Shown here in pieces: positions 46,801 through 57,885 of a DNA stretch of 64,000 nt (positions are counted from its first letter, which is position 1; each line of letters begins with the position of its first letter). The DNA lies in NCBI GenBank assembly GCA_900660155.1, contig CABFPE010000140.1, positions 662,967 through 726,966 of the forward strand. Direction: 5' to 3'. The translations under genes were made by a program, and so were the position numbers. The notes under the pieces were generated by a model, which was not told where the DNA came from, did not search any database, and worked only from the letters and a program-made list of their open reading frames with translations. Source of the stretch: Hofstenia miamia. Its lineage: Eukaryota; Xenacoelomorpha; Acoela; Hofsteniidae.

Positions 46801-49235
46801 TGTCTATTATTGCGTTTAATCGTTCACTGTTTATTGCGTCATTAACTGAAATGTAATTATAATCCCCAGTGAATTTATTTTTATCGTATTCGATTTGCAA
46901 CCAGTTTCTTTCACTTCATAATTAAGATCAATTGTTCTGATTGGAGCAAAATAAATGCTAACCTTTTCTAACATTGTCGGATATGAAATTGTTTTTTATT
47001 AGAATTATTGTTTTTAGCATCGCCGTTTTCTGATTTTCATATTCTTTTTTAGATTTGGGATCTTCGGCGAGAAAATGCTCCAGTTCAAACCTTCCTAGTG
47101 CATGAATACTTGCGGGGCAAATTGTGCTCTCTCTATGAAAACGATTGCATTTTCGACAAATTTGAATGCAGTTGGAATCATGACGATACGTAAGTTGACA
47201 TTATTTAACAATCTAGTTGTAGTTAATAACTGTTAAGGGAACTTTATTAACATTTTTTAAAAGAACGGTTATTTCATCAATTCTATGAAAAAAGTTGTAT
47301 TTAGAGGGGTTTTCATTATTAAATATAAATTTTTAGTGTTTGGAGTTTAGTACGTACACCATTGGTATTATTGCATAAATCATTGTTGTAGTTTTTTAGT
47401 ATGGTAGTCTTATTAGCATTTCAATCGGACGTGACGTTTTTTCGTTTTTGAATTTTTAATGTCTTGTCGAAAAAGGAGCTTGCAAACGAATGAACATATT
47501 TAAAAACATAAATATGTGAGCAATAGTAAAATGAATTGGCTATAAATAAGTTTTTTAAGTTTTTACAAATTTTTCGTTGTTTGCTAAGTACTTGGATAAA
47601 CGGCGAAATTTCATGTTGCGATTCTTGGATTTTTGCGTCCAATATTGCCTTCGTAGGAGGATTTTTCTTTTTCGGTAAGTTTTTGAGAAATATTCCACGC
47701 GTTTTACACCTAATTCATATCAGGAAGATTTGGTGACCACTGCAGACATGAAATTTCACTGGAGGAGTGAGGGGTTGCGCCATCTTGCTCCAATATCCAG
47801 CCGTTTTAGTATAAAGCATTTGCATATGGAACAAACTCCAACGCAATTTCGTAATATTTTTTACTGTTAATCATTCGGGGATAATTTTCATATAAAATCA
47901 CGAATATGACAAAATTTTGGTGACTTTTTCGTAGCCCCATCTTGTTGACTACTGCATCAAACCTTGACTTTGTTTCAGCTGAAAAACGCCAGGTTACAGC
48001 AAAACTCCGTCGTTTTTCCTTGTGCAAATCTGTGATATTCGGTACAATTTTCGATCTAGCCAATGACCGATGCACTGTGGCCAGAAATTCCAATCCTTTC
48101 CGTGAACTTTTGAGCTATGACCCGTCCAGAGAAAATGGGATTTTTCAAATCTAAGTTTGTGCTTTTCATGTCGCGACTTCCAACTTTTCTTTTGAGTGAT
48201 CCGCCGCACTCCAAACCTGGTATGCCTGATGCTCTGTATAAAAAACTAGAATCGTGAGTGACGATGTGATACAGAAATTCCACTGTGTCTCATTTGTTCT
48301 GCATTATTACATATACACGCAAATGTAATTACCATCGTTGGTTATGTTGTTACACAACAAAAGATATTGACGAAAAGCATTTTTTTGTGACAATATGTAT
48401 TTATGGTATGCAAAAACTGTAAAACATCATCTAAAAGTAAACTATTTAGATTGGTAATTTTATTAATGCACTAAGTTAGCATCATTATTTGATTCTGTTT
48501 GTTTGTTTACTGTGTAATAATAGCATTGAAAATAGTCGTTATGCAATAAGATCATTTCAAAATTCATTTCAGTGATGGTACCCGTCAGGTAATGCTGAGT
48601 ACGCGTCTAATCAAAATATTCGTCATGGGGAAAATGTGACCGTCTACACACTTGAAGTACATTAAAAATTCCTTTTTAGAGATTCAATATGTGAATTCGA
48701 TTAAACGACATTTTATCACTTGGGAATTTTTTCATAAACCCTAGATGTCTTGTCTCATTGAAGAATATTTCCATCTGAAGTCCGAATATATATATATATA
48801 TATATATATTTCTCAACAATATGTATTTTTTTTCAAGTACTTTTTCCTTGTTGGTTAATATTATATTTCAGAAATAGAGGTTTAGCATTATCTCTGTATC
48901 ATATAGCATTTTTATTTAGGCATTTAATGACTGGTTCGTATCACAACTTTTTTCGGATTTTTGATGTACACAATACCAAAAAAGACTTGATGTTCGAGGC
49001 TAGTCGCGAGTATGCAAACCCACGGACTGCATTAACTCGACGATATGTAGTGTCATCAGGTGCAGGTCCTCAGAAAACCCCTGGTAAAACCCCCAAAGAT
49101 GCAGTCAACGTTGATAATCTAGTATTTGGAAAGCGCATTCTTCATTCCACATGGCATCCGAGTGAAAATGTGATGGCAGTAGCGGCTACTAACAATCTCT
49201 ATCTATTTGCTGGAGACATAGAAAACCAATGGTGA
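40552..49235 (+). CDS. PPP2R2: Protein phosphatase 2A B55 regulatory subunit (eight exons)
   Basis: This encodes the B55 (PR55) regulatory subunit of PP2A, a seven-bladed WD40 propeller that binds the scaffold/catalytic core and selects substrates, with known roles in mitotic exit and cytoskeletal signalling. Exons: 40552-40642, 40685-40942, 40984-41099, 41146-41323, 41370-41534, 45018-45142, 47053-47189, 48920-49235; all introns are GT-AG and phases agree. The spliced protein is 461 residues (human B55-alpha has 447). Both PR55 signatures are present: [15 protein letters not shown] in exon 2 and [15 protein letters not shown] in exon 4. Also visible are [76 protein letters not shown] and [10 protein letters not shown]. 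The ATG at 40552 is the first in frame after an upstream stop. Relative to vertebrates the N-terminus and the last-exon loop ([13 protein letters not shown]) are slightly longer. All motifs are intact, so this is a functional host gene. Confidence 0.97.
40643..41369 (+). other. Four miniature introns (41-46 bp) of PPP2R2
   Basis: Introns at 40643-40684 (42 bp), 40943-40983 (41 bp), 41100-41145 (46 bp) and 41324-41369 (46 bp) all begin GT and end AG. Each removes cleanly to give B55 protein. Such lengths are near the lower limit for animal introns. Confidence 0.95.
42513..42653. mobile_element. Possible small inverted-repeat element
   Basis: GCCCATCTGATTTA near the left edge and GATTCAGATGGGAT at the right are inverted, with ATCCGA-type strings between. 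It is short and imperfect, and no target duplication was found. Confidence 0.25.
43664..43812. repeat. (TA)n microsatellite containing an 88-base N gap
   Basis: TA repeats occupy both sides of Ns at 43697-43784. The assembly evidently could not span the microsatellite. Confidence 0.95.
43815..44045. repeat. Recurrent GCGCTGGGTA motif
   Basis: Four occurrences lie within 230 bases, at about 43815, 43865, 44001 and 44031. Two are extended to GCTGGKTATATGGGTTTTTG. Spacing is irregular, so this is a motif cluster or a badly decayed tandem repeat. Confidence 0.6.
45143..47052 (+). other. PPP2R2 intron 6 (1,910 bp)
   Basis: AT-rich intron with GT-AG ends and no coding or repeat feature that I can support. 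Confidence 0.85.
47190..48919 (+). other. PPP2R2 intron 7 (1,730 bp)
   Basis: A GT-AG intron that contains a minus-strand transposase relic (about 47560-48290) and a (TA)n run near 48785-48810. Confidence 0.85.
47560..48290 (-). pseudogene. DDE transposase relic in intron 7 (Tc1/mariner-like)
   Basis: The minus strand holds a [11 protein letters not shown] string near 47800, followed by WSPNLPDMN and NAW. These correspond to the QD.A..H and SPDLNP..W blocks with the second and third acidic sites of Tc1/mariner-IS630-type transposases. Upstream are YHIVTHD (possible first site) and [18 protein letters not shown]. Frames are broken and the first-to-second site spacing is larger than usual, so the superfamily is only probable. 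Confidence 0.5.
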
Positions 49236-51019
49236 TCAAAGCCTCTCACCACACGGTGCTTATCAAGTGCAGTTTAATCAGAAGGCGTGCGTGTTGTTTT
49301 ATTTTTGAGACCTTTCAGACACCAGCCAATTTCTCAACGTGTTTCTCCAAATCTTTCTGCGACAATGCGCGTTTTCTAATTTTGTAAAGTACCTGCAAAT
49401 AGTTTAATTATTATCGTCTTACTTCTATTTTAGAGCATCGAGGAGTTTCAAAGCGCCTTTTAATTGAATTTTGACATGTGTATTTTTATTTATTAAACTA
49501 CGATTACTTACTTTTTACTGCCTTTATAACTTTATATTTATGCAAATTATTTAAAACTATCAATACGTCACTTCTACTGATCTATGCCAATGTGACAATT
49601 TGCCACATATAATTTGAGATTCATTGGTAAACTATTCAATTGTAAGAACAATTTTGGTTTTAACCTATTAAAGGAATGAATAATTTTTTAAAAAAATTCA
49701 GTCTGGTATTTCTATTCAACAAGCCTGTATTATATTTGCAGTTTTCCATAATAATGGTAATATCCTTTAATTCTCCTATTATATTAGGAGGCGTATTATA
49801 CAAATTATAGCTTCGACAAAAGCTGTGCAGACAGTATCTTGCTCGACACTAGGTATTCTGTCAGCTTCCTAATCAGTTTTTCTTTGTGGATTGACTTCAG
49901 GGGTGTCTTGTAGTTCTTTCTTGAGCTATCTTGTCCAAGACCATGAACATTATCGGCTTTTATAAATTTTTGGTCACATCCGGTGCTTGTTTAATAGCAA
50001 AACAACAAAAACTTGACCTATTAGTTTAAGGTTATTAACGTTACATTCATCTCAAATTGTTATTCAAATATACATTCTGCTACATAATACGTGGCATGAA
50101 GAAATGATTTCGTTATGGTTTGCTAGTATATCTAATGTTGCATTAAGTTTTGAGCATCCTCAATCTTTGAAGTTGAAAGTAAGGGCAGGCAACACACTTA
50201 GTGGGCATGTGCTCTTTGATCATTTGTTTGGATTCGTTATTATTAAATACCTAAAATATCAATGGAATTGCCTTAGCTATATATAGTTTTCCAATTTGTG
50301 GGTGGAGTAATTAGCGAATACCAAGAAATAGCAGTTGCCACTTTCTTGAAAATCACTGATATTTCACTGCAAACGAAATTTACTGTGAAACATCGCTTTA
50401 AATGTTTCGTTTGGGCGCTGTTGGAAAAAAGACTGAAGCTCTATAAATGCAGTATAATAACTCCATAATTTAATGAGGACATTTAATGTCTTCGGGAGTG
50501 TTATTCACATTGTTTTTCGAGCTTTCAATTCCTTTTTTATAAGCTTGTATTGTGCAAAATTTAATAGCTTAGCTTTAATACTTAATCTGTACATGCAAAA
50601 ATAGTTTTTTAATACAGCTTGATTTATTTGCCCAATTTATAAATATATTTTTGGCATGGGATATTTCGCAGTCTACTATTTCCTTTGTAATTCACATAAT
50701 GTGTGCCTAGTATGCTTCCTTGAAGAGGCTGTAATTTGTTGAGTTGTTTAAATTACGGAAGTGGACAGTTTTCAAATTTGAAGATTTCAATGGTTAATAA
50801 ACTTCAGCTGCAATATTTATTGTTTTGGAAAGGGGTCCTTCTCATCAATTGATACAAATCAATATTGCTACATTATTTTGTAAACTAAATAAATTCCGCC
50901 AGATAATAAGATAAAGTTCCCTGAATTCAGAAATACTTTCAATAAACTAAGAAATATGTTGTCACTGGGTTTAGACATAATTAAAATAATAATAAACTTT
51001 AATTAAGCTTACAATACAA
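49236..51019 (+). other. PPP2R2 3' flank and non-coding stretch
   Basis: This presumably starts with the 3' UTR. An ATTAAA at 49492-49497 is a possible but weak polyadenylation signal. The remainder is AT-rich with no supported gene; the frame 50104-50286 has no domain. Confidence 0.4.
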
Positions 51020-53930
51020 TAAACTACACTACAAAACTAAAAAATTAAAATAATTAACATGAGAAATATCCATCTGGGAATATGGTTTTTGATGAGAATA
51101 ATTTCGGTGGATTGTTTTTTCTTAATTTTAATGTAGCGTATTCAGTTCTTTTGTTAATGAATTGTTTTGGTGGGTGTTTTTGAGATTATTCAATGTGTTG
51201 ATTTAATGCTTTGTCTTTTGCTTTAATGATGTTAAAAATATTTAATTTTTTAGTAATAAGTTTATATTTAAACGCTTTCTTGTATATGTTGTTAAGTTTA
51301 GATAAATATGTTTCTGATTCACCTTCATATACTTCTATTCCGTAAATTATAATAGATTTAACTAGGGAATTAAATAAAATTTCAGTTTCATCTTGATTTA
51401 AATGAAAGCTTGCTATTTATGGGAAATCCAAGATATTTCATTGTTGTTACTGAGGAATAGCAATCAATTTTAGATATATTATCAACAAATTTTCTCTTCA
51501 ATGGTATANATATATAATGAACTATTGGTGTTATTATATACGAAAAATTTTTAATATACTAATATGGTATTCCGTCGTATCCTGTTGTTGTTTTGACATT
51601 TTTCAATGCATGATATACTTGATGCATTGTTAGGGTTGGAATCTCTTCACTATCTATACTAGGAGTTCTAGGTTGTTTGTAATTCATTTGATATATTAGT
51701 AAACATTTTGTTGATTTCATTTGCATCAAATTCTTTATTCATCTTTGATAGTGTATTGCGTCCCATAAGTTGATTTACAGAAGACCACCATTTCTTGGAT
51801 TTTTCCTTGAAATACTTTAAATTTCTTAATTCTTTCAAACATTTCATTTGCTCTATGAAATTGTTTTTTACGCATTAATTTCTTCTTTTTTCTCAATAAA
51901 TATTTAATTTGAGGAGTCATGAAAATTGGATCCTTGTTTGTCATTTTAACATTAATGATTGGACATGCTTTGTCAATGCAACTCTTGATTGTCTTACAAA
52001 ATAATGCAGTCCCTTCATCAATATCGTATTGTATGATTTCTTCACATTCTTCAAAATTTATATTATTCATTAAACAGTTTAGTTTTTCAATTGTTTTCCA
52101 TTAATAATTTGAAATGGAATTGTCACTTTTACTATACCTGTTATAAGTGAAGGTTCTGCTATTAATCCAAGATTATCTGTAGAAACCCCAGCTTGAAATG
52201 TATAACAATTTTTATATAAATTAGAATAAGAGGTTAAAACGTTATCTAGGTTTATTAATTTTCTTGTATTTCTATGATTGGGTTTTGTCATACATATAGA
52301 ACATGACAGCTCATCAACATTGAGGTCATTAAAGTCACCACCAATAACAAAAAATAATGCCTGGTTACTTAAAATTAAATTTTCTATGCAATCAGAGATA
52401 CAATCTCGCACTTCATTTTTCTTAGCAACAGTTAAATTTGGTGGATTATACAATCCGGCAATATACATTAACTTCTTATTAAACAGTATTTTGATCCACA
52501 ATAATTCTATGTTAATTGCTTCAGTAAATATTACGAGATTACTTTCAATATTGCTTTTAACATAAATACATACACCACCACCTCTGCCTTTAATTCGAAA
52601 TTTCCCGATCTTTTCTAAAACAAAAATATCCAGCCAGTTGAGGATAACTTTCAGATATTTCCCAGTCAAACCAAGTTTCACTAATATACAGACATCTATT
52701 TCATATGTGAGAATATCAATTAATAAGGGATTTAAATCTTTTATGTTTCTTAGAGATCTACAATTAATTACTAAAATCCTTGGAGCTTCTAGTTTTAAGG
52801 AAGGTGAATAATTATAAATATTGGCATTTTGATATGCCTCACTTGGTATGAATGGAGTTGCATAATTGTTCAATTAGACTTAATTAGGTAAGAATCGTGA
52901 AACTTTACATTTTCTAATTGTGTTAGTCAATCATCAGTTTCTGTTCTTTGCATTATTACCTTAATATTAGACAAATAAATAGGACAATCTTTCGAAAAAG
53001 TAGAATGATTACATTTCTCAGGGTATGGAGTACTGCAATTTACACATTTATATTTACAAGGATTGTTCATATTTGGACAATTTGTATATATGTGATTTTC
53101 TGCACTGAACATACACACATGTGATTTTCTTAAACACTTATTTCTTGAGTGTCCATACATTCCACAGTTAGAACACATACGTGCATTAAAATTTTCACTG
53201 ACCTTGCACATCTGAAGACCAATATGTATGCTGTTATTAAGCAAGAATTTCAGTACTTTTGGGGATACTTTGACGAAAATAATTGAAGTTTTGCTATATC
53301 GTTAATTTTATTAAATAATATTTCAAACATTGAATCATTTAAATCACACAAATCTTGCAACTTTGGGTTTTCAACTAATATTTTTTATTTGATTTCAGGT
53401 ACACTTAAGTTTTCTAAAAAATATCTCGGTACACTTAGAATTTTTAGCTTAGGTGCAATCTTTTTCTATTCTACAAAATTATACGACTTATTTTTCCCGA
53501 TATTATTTTTAATAACCTCAACATCAGCTTTAGATCACAAGCAAAAACAAGTTCATTATTCTTATTTGGAAATATCTTTCTAATTTTAGGAAAATCCTTA
53601 GCATCTTGAATTCCTTTAAGAATATCTTGAGTAACATTTGAAATATCAGTACTTGTTATAGGTTCTTTATTCGCTAAATTTTTGCTTGTACATTTAATAT
53701 AATAGCTGCTTGTTTCGTTTAATTTATTTCTTTTTAAAATATTGGAGTAACTTTCTTCATTATGACTGACAGTATTTCCCAATATCAATAAACTTTTAAG
53801 TTCAGACAAAATAGACTCGTGGCTCAATAAAAGTGCATCATCTATAGTCTTGCCTCTTGAACAATTTACTAAGTTCCTTAATTCATTAACTTTGTTAACA
53901 ATTTCATTATTCATAGTCATATCGTGTAGA
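51020..53930 (-). mobile_element. LINE with ORF1 zinc knuckles and endonuclease but missing RT core
   Basis: Read from 53930 leftwards, ORF1 begins with ATG at 53920. Its C-terminal half (53244-52927) has zinc knuckles, CSNCGMYGHSRNKC and then a CVNC...H...C array. ORF2 follows with an APE-type endonuclease at 52873-52079 (NCRSLRN, GRGGGVCIYVKS, GLYNPP, GGDFNDLN). A linker with LRKKKKLMRKKQFHRAN ends near 51740. The RT starts (KTTTGYDGIPY near 51590), but after the N at 51509 the sequence is already at its end (KYLGF.INSKLSF). The C-terminal YGIEVYEGESETYLSKLN region runs down to about 51030. The roughly 500-600 bases holding the catalytic aspartates are absent. It belongs to the Jockey/CR1/I-type LINEs. 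The near-complete 5' half suggests a fairly young copy. Confidence 0.88.
51509..51509. other. Single N at the missing LINE RT core
   Basis: The N lies in a TATA-N-ATATATAA context exactly where the LINE's RT palm should be. It may hide a collapsed gap. Confidence 0.8.
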
Positions 53931-54159
53931 ATTTTAAATTATGTTTAAAATATACACAATAAAAAAATTCGACTTACTTTCCCACCATTAATTTTTAAAT
54001 GTAGGAATAAAGCAATGGAATAATTTACTTAAAAAGAAATTAATCATTAAGAAATTTCAATAATTCCAAATTTATGTGAAAATATTTACTCTTAACCAAA
54101 AATTCATCTTATGGGATTGAGTACAAATTCTATAATAGCGAATACACGATTGAGAATTT

Positions 54160-55090
54160 AGTCATTTATTTATTTACAAAAATCTTATGATAACTTGAAC
54201 CAAATGCTTTTGAGAGGTCTATATATGAAATCGTAACAAATATGTTAAAATCTAAAGATGTTTTCCATTCTGTTATTTGTATAAGTATAGCTGCTGTTGA
54301 CAATTTTTCTGAATACAATTTGTAACTTGGAACATAATTTAAGACTACTTGAAGGAGGGATAATTTGTTTTTGCAAGAATTTCTCAAATATTTTTCTGAT
54401 TAGTGAAGTTATAGCTACCCTATATGGCCGTCCCAAGGTAAAATGACGTAACTGCAATTTTATTGTTTTCTGGTAACAACTGTTTAGTGTACCCATAATC
54501 TCACCTTTTGGGACTTCATTTTTCGTGCGTAAGAAAGTGTATAAAAAGTAGATACGTCGTTCTGCCTTGACGAAAAAATTGTCTGTGCTAAAGCAGAAGG
54601 AATATGAGTAAAACATATATGCAATTACGTCATTTTTCCTCGGGGCGGCAGTATAGGCCCACAGCTTCGAGTATTTTGTGTGGTCCTTTTTCAAAGTTGA
54701 ATTAATTTGGGTTTGTTTAAAACAACATAAAAAAATATTCAATTTTAATTATTCATTAAAATTTCTTTCGGTAGCCATATTGAAATTTTCGAAGGGCCGC
54801 TCGACCTTTAAGATTTTAGTCTCTTAATTGCCTTAATTATTTCATAGCTTGTTATGAAACCAAAAGTAATACCAGAAGTGTGAGAACTAGAATTAGGGTT
54901 TCCTTCATTACTACCTACATTTGTTGACCGCGTGAGAATAATTTGAACATTAACGAACTGATATTTTAAGGAAAACTTAAAATCAAAAAGATGAAAGAGA
55001 ATTACAAATGTCTGACCTAAGAATTTCATAATCATCATTTCTTCTTGAGTAAAATTTTCCGATTGAAGTTTGTGGGTTGCTAGAATTCAA
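54160..55090 (-). mobile_element. Degenerate LINE reverse transcriptase fragment with a MITE inside
   Basis: From about 55090 leftwards the minus strand shows ITSYEIIKAIKRLKS (entry to the RT). After a 239-bp insertion come VAITSLIRKIFEKFLQKQII, QIVFRK and then YIDLSKAFGSSYHKIF with the first catalytic aspartate (down to 54166). The rest of the RT is missing. It is similar in type to the RT at 56095-57275 but in the opposite orientation, and not the same copy. Inactive. Confidence 0.75.
54419..54657. mobile_element. MITE inserted in the LINE fragment
   Basis: The left end CCTATATGGCCGTCCCAAGG and the reverse complement of the right end (CCTATACTGCCGCCCCGAGG) match, and both continue into AAAATGACGTAA.TGCA. 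The inverted ends are about 40 bases and the element about 239 bases. No unambiguous target duplication was found, so end positions may be off by a few bases. Confidence 0.65.
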
Positions 55091-55351
55091 AATTTCATTA
55101 ATGAAGCTGTATTTGTGTTCAACATGTTTATCATAAACATATGGTTAATTTAGTTAATTACCCCCTTTTTCAATCATTCTTTATCGTGTGAACCACAAAT
55201 CTCCTTCAATTGGAGAGTTTTTTACTTGTTTTAATAATGATGATACCATTAAATGAACTTATGCTATGAAAATCATTTGTAAATATGCTGATTGTTTTCT
55301 TTTATTTCTTACATGATTCCTTTGGTATCGTGCAATATTTATAGGTTTTCG

Positions 55352-55354
<3 letters not shown>

Positions 55355-55388
<34 letters not shown>
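55355..55388. repeat. (TA)n microsatellite
   Basis: An uninterrupted TA run of about 34 bases. Confidence 0.95.
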
Positions 55389-55389
<1 letters not shown>

Positions 55390-55489
55390 TAAACTACGAT
55401 TTTCTATATTCCAGCCATTTCAAAGTATTTTTTAATGACTAATTCTGCAGACCGTTAGTAGCGAGGATTTTCTTTTTCGGAGAATATTC

Positions 55490-55830
55490 ATTTAAACCAT
55501 TTTTGCTGGAAATTAAAAAACCTCAATTGTAAATTACACAAAATCAAATGTAAAGTACATGTAAAAATTGTAAATTAAAAAACAATTGTAAATTACATAT
55601 AGATATTGAAAATAACAAAACTTCAATTGGAATTTACGTATGGATATTATAAATTAAAAAACTTCAATTTTGAATTTCTAAGCTCGGCTCGGCTCGCTTA
55701 AATTTTGAGTAAGTTCGGCTCGGCTCCCCACAGAAAATTTTTCAATGAGGCTCGTTTCAGCTCAGTTTTTTTTAAAAAATATTGTGCTCTTAGAATTTTC
55801 TCAATTGCTCGTTTTGGGCTCNACTATATT
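55490..55830. repeat. Short-unit repeats: TTGTAAATTA blocks and GGCTCGGCTC cluster
   Basis: Between 55525 and 55680 the strings AATTGTAAATTA and AAACTTCAATT recur about every 40-60 bases. From 55681 GGCTCGGCTCG repeats appear at least twice, then TGAGGCTCG, ending at an N (55822). The CTCGG part resembles GC-rich subterminal sequence of some hAT elements, but no element ends were found. Confidence 0.5.
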
Positions 55831-56094
55831 TTTTATTTATATAAACTATCTCATGTCGTACAGTGATCAGAGAATGGACGTTCGGCGGAGTAGGATAAGA
55901 AATCCCTATTATTTTGTGTAAAGCATTATAGTCAATCAAAGTTTCACTATTATCCGCACTTTTGTAGTAATGTGAGAATTTCCTTTTTTAAACATATTTT
56001 AAAAAATTAGTCCTTTGATATCAGTTGTATTTAAATAATCTAATTTCCAATCACTCATTAAGATCAAATTTTTTTGCTGAGTAAGTCAGTGAAA

Positions 56095-57275
56095 TTTCAT
56101 CTTGCCTTTTGCAAAAATGTTCGAAAAACAAATATTTGACCAAATAAACACTTATCTCCATAACGAATCAATTCCTTCGAATACTCAATTTGGCTTTCGC
56201 AAAGCTCCCTCTACCTCGGATGCTTTACTTTACGGTACTGAAAATTGGAGATCTTATCTTGATAATAACAATTTTGTCACAATTGCTTCTATCGATTTGA
56301 TTCCATTGATCACTATATTCTTCTTAAAAAATTAGAATACATTGGTTTCGACTCTAATAGTATAAATTTAGTATGGTGCTACTGAAGTGATCGTTTTCAA
56401 AGAGTTAAGGTAAATGGTATATTTGCTAACTGGGGTAAAACGTACAAAGGTGTCCCAAGGTACTATTTTAGGGCCTCTATTTTTCTCGTTGTATGTAAAT
56501 GATTTAAATGGTAATTTAAGCAATGGTTGTGGAATAGTGCAGCATGCTGACGACACGTGTATATACACATGATAATCAAATAGAAACATCAATTAGTAAG
56601 TTAGAAGTCAATATGTCTCAACTGCTAAAATATTTTAATATGCGATATTTAACTGTAAATCCCTCTAAAACAGAATTCTGTGTTATGTCTCCCTTTCACA
56701 AAAATAATCAATCACACACTTTAAAAATTACTTAAGTCAAATCCTTCAAATATCTTGGGGTAACAATCGAAAATAAATTGAACTATTCCAGTCACATACG
56801 CATAGGTTTACGCAAACTGGCAATGAGAATTATAACTATTTCACAAGTAGGCAATTTTGTAAATTCTAAAATGAAATCAATGTTGTTTAACTCTCTAGTA
56901 TTAAGTCATAATAGATACTATAATGTTTTATTTAATGACATGAACCACTCATTAATAAATAAGATCGACTCAAATTAAATGGGCAGCAAATATTCATAAT
57001 GATAATTACTTGAATAGGAGTGACAAAAGTTCATATTCTAATCATGACGGTGCTTCATATTTCTTAAGATACTTTTCATTAATAAAATTTTGGGATATTT
57101 CAAATGAGCGTTCACCTTACAGTAAACTACAGTTCCCGCTATATGCGAATTCAACTGATAATTCGAGGACTTCTAAATTCAGAAAAGTGAAGTTTAAACA
57201 AACATTTTCTTAAAAATACATTTTTAAACTCAACAATTGAACTATGGAATAGCTTACCAAAATTCGCAGGGAATT
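56095..57275 (+). mobile_element. LINE reverse transcriptase relic (CR1/Jockey-type)
   Basis: The + strand carries the RT in order but in several frames. FEKQIFDQINTYL and QFGFRKAPSTSDAL lie at 56110-56220. IASIDL (first aspartate region) follows, then VP and GTILGPLFFSLYVNDL near 56460. HADDTCIYT (catalytic pair) is near 56555. YLTVNPSKTEFCVM and FKYLGV come at 56650-56760, and ELWNSLPKFAG near 57245. The WNSLP string marks the end of ORF2 in this group. It is 5'-truncated and inactive. A nuclease-like module follows within about 15 bases on the same strand. Confidence 0.85.
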
Positions 57276-57284
57276 TAGGAGTCA

Positions 57285-57885
57285 ACTAAGTTGAACAATG
57301 TCACTTTGCGTATTAGTTTAGCCTCTAGACTAGGTGTTCGTTTATGTGAACATACCTGTATTTGTGGCGCACATATTTCAACAGATGGTCTTCATGGATT
57401 GTCTTGTAAGAGAAGCGCTGGTCGTTTTGCACGTCATTCTCAATTGAATAACCATTTTAAGCGCAATTTTCCAATGATCGATGTCCCTTCAATTTTGGAA
57501 CCACCAGGATTGTTTAGATAGCGTGACTACTGTTCCTTGGCCAAGAGGACGCTCCTTAGTGTGGGACGTTACAGTAGTTGATGCCATTGCTCCCAGTCGG
57601 ATTTCAACTTTTGCTCCTACTAAACCTGCAACAGATGCTGAATCTCGAAAAATATCTAAATATAGTGACATTGTTCAACAAGGCTATATATTTCAACCCC
57701 TAGCTTTTGAATGTCAAGGCAGTGCAGGTAAATTAACTGGAGACTTTATTTCCCAACTTGGCAAGTCCCTAATATTTTCTTCAAAGGAACCAAGTGCAGC
57801 AGAGTATTTTAAACAACGTTTGAATATTATAATTCAGCAGACAAATGCCGTTTGTATTTTGGGAACTATAGAAGTTGAACCTTAG
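57285..57885 (+). pseudogene. Zinc-knuckle plus PD-(D/E)XK-like nuclease module of a mobile element
   Basis: Two overlapping frames (57291-57521 and 57481-57885) carry a motif order I recognise from many unannotated invertebrate mobile-element proteins. It runs LGVRLCEHTCICGAH, GLHGLSCKRSAGR, RH..LNN, ILEPPGL, PWPRGRSLVWDVTVVD, then A..AESRKISKY, FQPLAFECQG and QQTNAV. The C.C...H...C knuckle followed by DVTVVD and E..K..KY is the layout of restriction-like endonucleases that accompany some reverse transcriptases. The function is inferred, not shown. Protein conservation over about 200 residues with few breaks suggests a comparatively recent insertion. A diverged cousin lies at 845-1290. Confidence 0.6.
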
